A stretch of 12,281 nucleotides of DNA. Origin: Ktedonobacterales bacterium (GTDB lineage: Bacteria; Chloroflexota; Ktedonobacteria; Ktedonobacterales; JADMIN01). Shown one piece after another: positions 6,947 to 12,281 of the stretch. The notes under the pieces are model-generated. The model worked only from the letters and a program-made list of their open reading frames with translations, had not been told where the DNA came from and made no database searches. Within the stretch, counting starts at the first letter, position 1, and every line of letters begins with the position of its first letter. A program made the translations under genes and the position numbers. Location: positions 1-12,281 of the forward strand of contig JAICVT010000097.1 in NCBI GenBank assembly GCA_025935235.1. The letters are read 5' to 3'.

Positions 6947-6968
6947 ATCAGGTATACACCTGATTTTT
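6947..6968. promoter_or_regulatory. Palindrome ATCAGGT-N4-ACCTGAT with a T-tract on the plus strand
   Basis: ATCAGGT (6947-6953) and ACCTGAT (6958-6964) form a perfect inverted repeat around ATAC. Five T residues (6964-6968) follow on the plus strand, as in an intrinsic terminator, but no plus-strand gene lies to its left. In the minus direction there is no T-tract. An operator for a dimeric regulator of the bc operon is therefore as likely as a terminator. Confidence 0.35.
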
Positions 6969-6990
6969 GCTCGGACGCGACCTCTCCCGC

Positions 6991-7017
6991 CTGCCCCCTC
7001 CCCTGTGAGGGGGAGCC
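6991..7017. repeat. GC-rich palindromic intergenic repeat, divergent copy 2
   Basis: CTCCCC and GGGGAG pair around TGTGAG, within C-rich and G-rich arms like those of the other copies. It starts 22 bases after the stop of the trehalose-phosphatase gene in the direction of transcription. It may act as a transcript-end hairpin. Confidence 0.5.
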
Positions 7018-7038
7018 ACAGTGAGGCGTGCGAGGCTG

Positions 7039-7926
7039 TCACGCGGGCTGAAGGACGCCCAGCACCCAGCGCAGGAAGCGCGGAACCTCGGCGACGGAGG
7101 CCAGCGTGATGTCGGCGGCGGCCAGCAGCGCGGCGGGCGCTTCGGCGTGGCTCACCGCAACGGCGATGCCGAGACTCACGCCCTCAGCGCGCAACTGACG
7201 CAGCGCGCGGAAGGCGTCTACATCGGTGCGGTCGTCGCCGAGGTAGAGCGCGCAGGCCAGCGCATGCCGCTCGACCAGCGCGCGCACCGATGTCCCTTTA
7301 TCCAGGTCCACGCGCGGGCGAATCTCGATCACCATGCGCCCCTCGGTGATACGTAGTTGGCGGCGGCGGGCCAGCGGATCGAGCGCGCGGCGGATGGCGG
7401 CGCGCGTGGCCTCGGGATCGCTGGCGAGGCGATAGTGGATGCTGGCAGTGACGCCCTTGTTCTCGAAGAGCAACCCGCCCTCATGCCCGCTGAGCCGGGC
7501 GCGCGCCTCGTGCAGCGCGTCGGCGATGGCGCCCTCAAACGCCCGCGCCTCGCCAGCGATTGCGGGGATGCGCGCGCGCGGCGCCAGCAACTCCATGCCG
7601 TGGTTGCCCACATAGGTCATCTGGGGGAGGCCAATCAGCCTACGAGCGTCCAGCGCGGGCCGACCAGAGATGGCGGCCACGACATCGAACGCATCCAGGC
7701 AGCGGCGCAGCAGCGGGCGGATGCCGCGATAGAGCCGCGCCTGATCGGGCGTGGGGGCGATCGGGCTGAGCGTGCCGTCAATGTCGGTCAGCAGCCCCCT
7801 GGGGAACCGCTGGAGCGCATCGCACGCCCAGCGCCGCGTCCCCTCTGGGATGGCTGGCTCCCACTGGCTGGCGCGTAGCGCTTGCGACGCCGTGGCGGCG
7901 CGCTCATCTGCTCGCGAGGATGGCAT
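7039..7926 (-). CDS. otsB: Trehalose-6-phosphate phosphatase (HAD superfamily)
   Basis: The enzyme removes phosphate from trehalose 6-phosphate to give trehalose, a compatible solute and stress protectant, in the cytoplasm. All HAD motifs are visible in the 295-residue protein. D48-I-D50-G-T-L holds the nucleophile and the acid/base Asp. S87-G-R is motif II. Lysines K157 (ENKG) and K210 (DLDKGTS) lie in the motif III region. G230-D-D-R-T-D235 binds Mg2+. The cap domain with the conserved GNHGME (108-112 region) fits the OtsB family, whose usual length is about 230-300. The N-terminal 35 residues are polar and Ala-rich and probably not part of the fold. ATG at 7926 has a strong GGAGGAGGGAG ribosome-binding site. 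No trehalose-phosphate synthase (otsA) gene is in the window, so the partner must be encoded elsewhere. Confidence 0.93.
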   Translation of the reverse strand: MPSSRADERAATASQALRASQWEPAIPEGTRRWACDALQRFPRGLLTDIDGTLSPIAPTPDQARLYRGIRPLLRRCLDAFDVVAAISGRPALDARRLIGLPQMTYVGNHGMELLAPRARIPAIAGEARAFEGAIADALHEARARLSGHEGGLLFENKGVTASIHYRLASDPEATRAAIRRALDPLARRRQLRITEGRMVIEIRPRVDLDKGTSVRALVERHALACALYLGDDRTDVDAFRALRQLRAEGVSLGIAVAVSHAEAPAALLAAADITLASVAEVPRFLRWVLGVLQPA

Positions 7927-7990
7927 GCCTCTCCCTCCTCCGACCGCTGATTACGCCTGAGTATAGCGTACCAGGCGCGATGAGTGTGAA

Positions 7991-8056
7991 GCCCCCACCC
8001 CCAGCCCCTCCCCCGCTGTGCGGGAGAGGGGAGCTACAGAACGCTAAACTCTGGCG
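7991..8056. repeat. GC-rich palindromic intergenic repeat, conserved copy 3
   Basis: The core (7991-8035) has a C-rich arm and then a hairpin in which CCCCTCCCCCGC pairs with GCGGGAGAGGGG (one mismatch) around TGT. It is 44/45 identical to the copy at 11099-11143. A TGGCG word follows at 8052-8056, and similar words follow three other copies 8 to 20 bases after the core. The copy lies between the DedA and otsB genes. Confidence 0.85.
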
Positions 8057-8076
8057 ACAGTCAGGGCCGCGCCTTC

Positions 8077-8787
8077 TCATCTGCTCGGCGAGCGCTCATC
8101 CGCTCTCGCGTTGCGCTCCGTCGCATCGGACGCCGCGTCAGCCGTCGCATCGCGCTTGGCGTCGTCAGACGCGGTGGCCCGCCGCTCGCGCCGCCGATGG
8201 AGATACCATAGCGCGATCAGCGCGCCGAAGAAGATGATGACGGCCAGCAGCCCAATAATCCCCATCGCTTGCAGCGCGCGATGCAGCAGCGGCAGATTGC
8301 GCCCCAGGAAGAAGCCCAGCAGGCCGTAGATCAGCGCCCAGGTGATGCCGCCTGCCGCGTTCCAGATGAAGAAGGCGCGACGCGGCATGTGGTTGAGGCC
8401 CGCCAGAAAGGCGACCGTGGCGCGCAGCAGCGAGAAGAAGCGTCCCAGGAAGACGGTCTTGTCGCCGTGGCGCTCGAAGAAGCGCCGGGTGTAGTCCAGC
8501 GCGCCCTCGCGCACATGCAGCAGCCGCAGGATGCGCCGCACCAGCGGATAGCCGCCATACCAGCCGATCTCAAAGCCGATGTTGTCGCCGATGATGGCGC
8601 CCGCCGCCGCGAAGACGATCACCCAGGCGATGGATAGCGGCTTGCCCGTGCCAGCGTAGATGGCCGCCGCCAGCAGCGAGGTCTCGCCGGGGAACGGTAC
8701 GCCGATTGATTCGAGCGCGACAGCCACCAGCACGACCCAGTAGCCGTAGGTCAGGATGGCGTGGTCGAGCCAGGCTGGCGCGGTCAT
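8077..8787 (-). CDS. DedA-family membrane protein
   Basis: DedA (SNARE-associated, VTT domain) proteins move lipids across the inner membrane. Some members recycle undecaprenyl phosphate, the lipid carrier for cell-wall synthesis. The 236-residue protein shows the family marks: E26-S-I-G-V-P-F-P-G-E35 in the re-entrant region, GDNIGFEIGWYGG (67-79), and GRFFSLLRATVAFLAG (115-130) with R116 and R122. Hydrophobic segments lie near 12-45, 52-75, 118-132, 140-163 and 173-196. After RRRERR the last 35 residues are charged, Ala- and Asp-rich and probably disordered, which is not a standard part of the family. ATG at 8787 is preceded by GGAGGGGAT, which is part of the palindromic repeat at 8794-8839. 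A murG gene lies in the same block, so a role in lipid-carrier recycling is possible, but DedA substrates cannot be told from sequence alone. Confidence 0.92.
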   Translation of the reverse strand: MTAPAWLDHAILTYGYWVVLVAVALESIGVPFPGETSLLAAAIYAGTGKPLSIAWVIVFAAAGAIIGDNIGFEIGWYGGYPLVRRILRLLHVREGALDYTRRFFERHGDKTVFLGRFFSLLRATVAFLAGLNHMPRRAFFIWNAAGGITWALIYGLLGFFLGRNLPLLHRALQAMGIIGLLAVIIFFGALIALWYLHRRRERRATASDDAKRDATADAASDATERNARADERSPSR

Positions 8788-8793
8788 GGCTAT

Positions 8794-8839
8794 CCCCTCC
8801 CCCAGCCCCTCCCCGCTTCGCGGGCTAGGGCAGTTGGCG
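8794..8839. repeat. GC-rich palindromic intergenic repeat, copy 4, overlapping the DedA ribosome-binding site
   Basis: The C-rich arm (8794-8816) is followed by a shortened hairpin around CGCTTCGCG and by TTGGCG at 8834-8839. On the minus strand the arm reads as G-runs ending in GGAGGGGAT, which places a Shine-Dalgarno sequence 5-10 bases before the DedA ATG. It fills nearly all of the 66-bp gap. Confidence 0.7.
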
Positions 8840-8853
8840 TGTCCTGCCCCGGT

Positions 8854-10299
8854 CTATCGCAATGGGCCTGCCAGCGCGTCGCGCGCTGCCCAGTAGCCGC
8901 ACATGCCGTGCACGCCGCCGCCGGGTGGGGTGGAAGACGAGCAGAGGTACAGTCCCTCGACGGGCGTCCGGTAGGGGTCGAGCGAGAGCGTGGGGCGGGT
9001 GAAGAGCTGGGCGAAGTCTTGCAGCCCGCCATTGATGTCGCCGCCGACGTAGTTCGGATTGTAGCGCTCCAGGTCGGCGGGGCCAGTGGCATGCCGTGCC
9101 AGCACGCGCTCGCGGAAGCCCGGCGCGAACCGCTCGATCTGCGCCTCGACGCGCGCCGTCATGTCCACGGTTGAGCCATTCGGCACATGGCAATACGCCC
9201 ACAGGGTATGCTTACCCTCCGGCGCGCGGGTCGGATCAAACAGGCTCTGCTGCACGATCAGCACATACGGGCGCTCGGCAATCTCGCCCCGCGCCACAGC
9301 ACGCTCGCTCGCCGCGATCTCCTCCAGCGTTCCGCCGACATGCACTGTGCCAGCGCGCAGGCAGGCGGGATCGGCCCAGGGGACCGGCGCATCCAGCGCG
9401 TAGTCGAGTTTGAAGGAGCCAGGGCCGTAGCGATAGCGGCGCAACGCGGCGGCATAGCCCGCTGGCAGCCGCTTGTCCGCCACCTGCAAGAGCTGGCGCG
9501 GCGTGATGTCGCAGAGGATGGCCCGCGCGGGCGGCAGGTCATCCAGCGAGGCGATGGGCGCGCTGGTGATGATCTCGCCGCCGAGGTCGCTCAGATAGGC
9601 GGCCAGCGCGTCGGCGATGCGCTGCGAGCCGCCACGCGCGAACGGCCAGCCCGCGACATGGCCGCTGGCCCCCAGCATCAGGCCAAAGGCGGCGCTGGGT
9701 GGCTGATCGAGCGGCAGCATGGCATGAGCGGCCATCCCAGCGAAGAGGGCGCGGGCGGCGTCGGTCTGGAAGTAGAGCCGCGCGAGCAGGCTGGCGGGCA
9801 TGACGGCCTGTGCGCCGAAGCGGCCCAGAGCGAAGGGATGCGACGCTAGCGCCAGCGGGCGCAGCGGCCCCAGGAAGGCGCTCGCGATGGCATCCCAGTC
9901 GTCTGCAAGCGGCTCCATCAGCAGCCGCCAGCCCGCGGCGTCCTCGCCCAGCCCCGCCGCCGTCCGCTCGATGGAGCGCTCCAGCAGCGCGGCGCCCCCA
10001 GGCAGCGGATGCGCCATCGGCGCGGGCGGCTGGACCCACTCCAGCCCATAGCGCTCCAGCGGCAGCGTGCGGAAGAAGGGCGAGGCGATGCCCAATGGGT
10101 GCGCGGTGGAGCAGATGTCGTGGATGAAGCCGGGCAGCGTCAGCTCGCCGGAACGCATGCCGCCGCCGACCGTCTCGCGCGCCTCGAAGACGGCGACCGA
10201 GCGCCCGGCCAAGGCGATGGTGATAGCGGCGGCCAGTCCATTCGGCCCGGAGCCAACTACCACCGCGTCATACGCGCCGCGACTGCCCGCTGCTACCAT
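8854..10299 (-). CDS. FAD-dependent oxidoreductase, phytoene dehydrogenase-like
   Basis: A 481-residue flavoprotein of the phytoene desaturase/amine oxidase fold (COG1233 type, related to PYROXD2). The N-terminal Rossmann motif is V-G16-S-G18-P-N-G21, with E39 at the end of the second strand to bind the FAD ribose. The conserved GGGMRSGE follows at 45-52. The C-terminal FAD motif GLYLCSSSTPPGGGVHGMCG (449-468) is typical of this family. No signal peptide or membrane helix is evident. ATG at 10299 has AAGGCAGG upstream. No carotenoid synthesis genes (crtB, crtE) accompany it, so carotenoid desaturation is not supported and the substrate is unknown. It lies between a GNAT gene and a DedA gene; the 66-bp gap to DedA suggests co-transcription. 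Confidence 0.92.
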   Translation of the reverse strand: MVAAGSRGAYDAVVVGSGPNGLAAAITIALAGRSVAVFEARETVGGGMRSGELTLPGFIHDICSTAHPLGIASPFFRTLPLERYGLEWVQPPAPMAHPLPGGAALLERSIERTAAGLGEDAAGWRLLMEPLADDWDAIASAFLGPLRPLALASHPFALGRFGAQAVMPASLLARLYFQTDAARALFAGMAAHAMLPLDQPPSAAFGLMLGASGHVAGWPFARGGSQRIADALAAYLSDLGGEIITSAPIASLDDLPPARAILCDITPRQLLQVADKRLPAGYAAALRRYRYGPGSFKLDYALDAPVPWADPACLRAGTVHVGGTLEEIAASERAVARGEIAERPYVLIVQQSLFDPTRAPEGKHTLWAYCHVPNGSTVDMTARVEAQIERFAPGFRERVLARHATGPADLERYNPNYVGGDINGGLQDFAQLFTRPTLSLDPYRTPVEGLYLCSSSTPPGGGVHGMCGYWAARDALAGPLR

Positions 10300-10364
10300 G
10301 CGCCTGCCTTACTCCACTCGCTCATACTGCTATAAATTCTCAGGAGATTGTAGCGCGGGGGCGG

Positions 10365-10534
10365 CCCTCACCCCAGCCCTCTCCCAGAGGGCGAGGGAGC
10401 AGAGGGTTGGCGCTGGCAACGAGCGCCGTCAATCAGGACTAGCGCTTCCGCCTCCTCCCGTCCTCGCCATCGCCGCGAACGCCTGGCAGACGCAGCCTCC
10501 CCTCGCCCTCTGGGAGAGGGGTTGGGGGTGAGGG
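10365..10534. repeat. 170-bp module bounded by inverted copies of the palindromic repeat
   Basis: Copy 5 (10365-10398) and copy 6 (10498-10534) are near-perfect reverse complements. The first begins CCCTCACCCC and the second ends GGGGGTGAGGG. Each also holds its own hairpin (CCCTCGCCC/GGGAGAGGG around TCT, one mismatch). The 99-bp centre is unrelated, has no open frame of note and contains TTGGCG at 10407-10412. The module fills most of the 244-bp gap between the GNAT and FAD genes. Paired inverted palindromes of this kind resemble REP doublets or a short MITE. Confidence 0.75.
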
Positions 10535-10543
10535 TCCGCGTCC

Positions 10544-11053
10544 TCACTCCGCCGCGCCCTGCTTCTTGAGGTAGTACCAGGTCGAGCCTTTGGGCTTGTT
10601 GGGCAGCTCGGCGAAGACTTCGTAGCCAAGCTTCTGGTAGAACGGCAGCGCCTGAAAGCTGGTCGTCTCCAGGTGGATGTTGACGATGCCTCGCGCCCGT
10701 GCCACTTCCTCGGCGCGCCGCATCAGTGCGCCTCCGACGCCGCGCCCGCGATAGGCTTCATCCACCCACAGCGCGTCTATGTGCAGCCAGTCCCAGACGA
10801 GATCGCCAATCAGCCCGCCGATTACCGTGCGCTGCTCGCCATCCTCCGCGCCTGCGCCGTCATAGGCGAAGACGCCCAACTGCGCGTAGCTCGATTCGCC
10901 GATCTTCGTGGTGTTGTAACTGAACAACCCACGAGTAACCGCCCGCGCGAGGTCATCGGGTGGATTCTCCAGCGCCTCGTAGCTCAAGCCATCCTGCGCT
11001 GTCCACGCGCCGAGCGGCGCGCTCTGCGCCTGCTCACTCTCGTTCTCACTCAC
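10544..11053 (-). CDS. GNAT-family N-acetyltransferase
   Basis: A 169-residue acyl-CoA-dependent acetyltransferase. The acetyl-CoA pyrophosphate-binding motif is R102-G-R-G105-V-G107-G in EAYRGRGVGGALM, after the core strand HIDALWVDE (91-99). The C-terminal half, HLETTSFQALPFYQKLGYEVF (127-147), is the usual second half of the fold, with Tyr139 and Tyr144 near the acetyl site. I chose GTG at 11053 because AGGAG lies 6 bases upstream. A longer GTG start at 11092 would add 13 residues but has no ribosome-binding site and abuts the palindromic repeat. The first 25 residues are acidic and Gln/Ser-rich. Substrate unknown: small molecule or protein N-terminus are both possible. It follows murG in the same direction with a 145-bp gap. 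Confidence 0.92.
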   Translation of the reverse strand: MSENESEQAQSAPLGAWTAQDGLSYEALENPPDDLARAVTRGLFSYNTTKIGESSYAQLGVFAYDGAGAEDGEQRTVIGGLIGDLVWDWLHIDALWVDEAYRGRGVGGALMRRAEEVARARGIVNIHLETTSFQALPFYQKLGYEVFAELPNKPKGSTWYYLKKQGAAE

Positions 11054-11098
11054 AGATCGCTCCTGCCAGATGAGATCAGCCGATTCCGTCACAGGCGC

Positions 11099-11163
11099 GC
11101 CCCCACCCCCAACCCCTCCCCCGCTGTGCGGGAGAGGGGAGCTATGGGCGTCAGGCTTTGGCG
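11099..11163. repeat. GC-rich palindromic intergenic repeat, conserved copy 7
   Basis: The core (11099-11143) differs from the copy at 7991-8035 by one base in 45. The hairpin arms are CCCCTCCCCCGC and GCGGGAGAGGGG around TGT. TTGGCG follows at 11158-11163. It lies between murG and the GNAT gene. Confidence 0.85.
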
Positions 11164-11198
11164 GACGAGCGCCTGCCTGGCCTGCGCACCCCCTTCGC

Positions 11199-12281
11199 CT
11201 ACCGATCGAGGCGGGCGGCCAGTCCGGCCACCAGATCGGCCAGGTCGCTTGCAGCGGTGGGGCGACCCAGCTTGCGCGCCGCCACCGACATCTGCACCCG
11301 ACGGTTAGCGTCGCCCAGCAGCGGCTCCAGCAGCTCCAGCGCGCGGCGCGGCGTCAGGTCGCGGTCGCGAATCGTGACGGCGGCGCCTGCCTGCTCGAAC
11401 ATGGCGGCGTTGACGGCCTGGGGCGAGCCGGTGAAGCCGGGCGGCAGCGGCACGAGCACGCTGGGCCGACCGATGATGGATAGCTCGGCCAGCGTGGCGG
11501 CGCCAGAGCGGCACAGCGCGATGTCGCAGGCTGCCAGCGCCTGGGGCATCGAGTCCTTCAGATAGGGGAAGAGCGCGTAGCGCTCGCGTAGATCGGGCGT
11601 GTCGGCCAGCGCCCGCGCCGCCTGCGCCTGCGTCGCCTCATAGGTCAGCTCGCCGCTGACATGCAGCACCTGGCAGCGCTGGAGCAGATACGGCAGCGTC
11701 GCCGCCACCACCTGATTCAGCCGCCGCGCGCCCTGGCTGCCGCCCGTCACCAGCACGATTGGCAGCGCCGACTTCAGGCCGAAGCCCTTACGCGCTCGCA
11801 TCGGATCGAGCCGCGCCGCGCGCAGCACCTCCTCGCGCACCGGATTGCCAATCAGGATGGTCTTGTCTGGCGGAAAATAGCGCTGCGAGGCGGCGAACGA
11901 GATGGTGACGCGCGTGGCGAAGGGATTCAGCAGGCGATTGGCCAGATTGGGCGGCACATCCTGCTGGTGCATCACCAGCGGGGCGCGCGCCAGCCGCGCC
12001 GCCATGCCCGCTGGCACTGAGACGTAGCCGCCACTGGTGAACGCGGCGTCAGGCCGAAAGCGCCTGACCACCCGGTACGCCTGCCGCATGCCCACCGGAA
12101 CGCGCGCCAGATCGCTGAACGTGCGCAGCGAGAGGTAGCGGCGCAACTTGCCCGCGCTGATACCCACGAAGCGGAAGCCCGCATCTGGCACGATGCGCGT
12201 CTCCAGCCCGTTCTCATCGCCGATGTAGAGCAGCTCGGCGCCATAGCGGTCGCGCAGCTCGCTCGCCACCGCCAGCGCCGG
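11199..12281 (-). CDS. murG: MurG, lipid II-forming GlcNAc transferase (N-terminus beyond window)
   Basis: MurG moves GlcNAc from UDP-GlcNAc onto lipid I to give lipid II at the inner face of the membrane, the last cytoplasmic step of peptidoglycan precursor synthesis. The visible 360 residues begin with PALAVASELRDRYG, which in MurG directly follows the GGTGGH loop, so only about 15-20 residues are missing. Numbered from the first visible residue, TSGGYVSVP is at 82-90, HQQDVPPNLANRLL at 105-118 (usually HEQN, so the Glu is Gln here), GNPVR at 145-149, GGSQGA at 180-185, and the UDP-GlcNAc pocket CRSGAATLAE at 257-266 with QAVNA near 288. GTG at 12269 is an internal codon, not the true start. 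The gene downstream is not a dcw-cluster gene; what lies upstream cannot be seen. Confidence 0.95.
   Translation of the reverse strand, partial: PALAVASELRDRYGAELLYIGDENGLETRIVPDAGFRFVGISAGKLRRYLSLRTFSDLARVPVGMRQAYRVVRRFRPDAAFTSGGYVSVPAGMAARLARAPLVMHQQDVPPNLANRLLNPFATRVTISFAASQRYFPPDKTILIGNPVREEVLRAARLDPMRARKGFGLKSALPIVLVTGGSQGARRLNQVVAATLPYLLQRCQVLHVSGELTYEATQAQAARALADTPDLRERYALFPYLKDSMPQALAACDIALCRSGAATLAELSIIGRPSVLVPLPPGFTGSPQAVNAAMFEQAGAAVTIRDRDLTPRRALELLEPLLGDANRRVQMSVAARKLGRPTAASDLADLVAGLAARLDR

Larger units (their letters stand above)
6501..7038. other. 538-bp intergenic region upstream of the bc cluster
   Basis: This gap separates the trehalose-phosphatase gene from the cytochrome b gene. 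It holds a GC-rich palindromic repeat (6991-7017), an AT-richer palindrome (6947-6964), paired 8-bp repeats (6902-6924), a sigma-70-like promoter (6702-6730) and a leader hairpin (6575-6594). A 126-codon minus frame (6917-6537) crosses it. That frame has no ribosome-binding site, no recognisable motif and Arg/Ala/Ser-rich composition, so I do not call it a gene. Confidence 0.7.

Noticed and set aside
6947..6968. Intrinsic terminator on the plus strand
   Set aside because: The stem and T-tract fit, but no plus-strand gene lies to the left that it could end; kept only as an ambiguous palindrome.
11054..11092. Longer GTG start at 11092 for the GNAT gene
   Set aside because: It has no ribosome-binding site and abuts the palindromic repeat, while GTG at 11053 has AGGAG at good spacing.
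906..11163. CRISPR array
   Set aside because: The repeated units are hairpins scattered over 10 kb at gene junctions, without regular spacing or spacers of one length.

Overview
The window is GC-rich and gene-dense, and every gene I can support reads on the minus strand. The likely source is a menaquinone-using bacterium of the Chloroflexota, perhaps Ktedonobacteria-like. This rests on the b6-type split cytochrome b, the Pro-containing Qo motif in subunit IV, a fused cytochrome c/cupredoxin, and many GC-rich palindromic repeats between genes. The assignment is inference and only moderately certain.

Layout in transcription order (high to low coordinates): (1) 12281-11199, murG, running off the right edge and lacking its N-terminus. 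(2) 11053-10544, a GNAT acetyltransferase. (3) 10299-8854, a phytoene-dehydrogenase-like FAD oxidoreductase. (4) 8787-8077, a DedA-family membrane protein. (5) 7926-7039, trehalose-6-phosphate phosphatase. (6) After a 538-bp regulatory gap, a five-gene respiratory cluster: cytochrome b6-type subunit (6500-5685), subunit IV (5618-5094), TAT-type Rieske protein (4912-4217), a membrane-anchored cytochrome c/cupredoxin fusion (4120-3092), and a large polytopic membrane protein of unknown function (2902-1046). (7) After a 557-bp gap, the N-terminal part of a secreted protein (488-1), cut by the left edge.

The respiratory cluster should form a quinol:electron-carrier oxidoreductase. Quinol would be oxidised at the b/IV/Rieske core, and electrons would pass from the Rieske centre to the heme c and type-1 copper domains held at the outer face. 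The cytochrome b has a Cys aligned with the one that binds the extra heme ci in b6f-type complexes. The 16-helix protein at the end of the cluster matches no family I recognise and is the best candidate here for an undescribed component.

Seven copies of a dispersed GC-rich palindromic repeat occupy every intergenic gap of the murG-otsB block and both edges of the respiratory cluster, but none of its internal gaps. Two copies face each other and bound a 170-bp module. Two others are 44/45 identical. One copy overlaps the ribosome-binding site of the DedA gene. Several non-coding palindromes, direct repeats and promoter-like motifs lie in the two long gaps and upstream of the cytochrome c gene.
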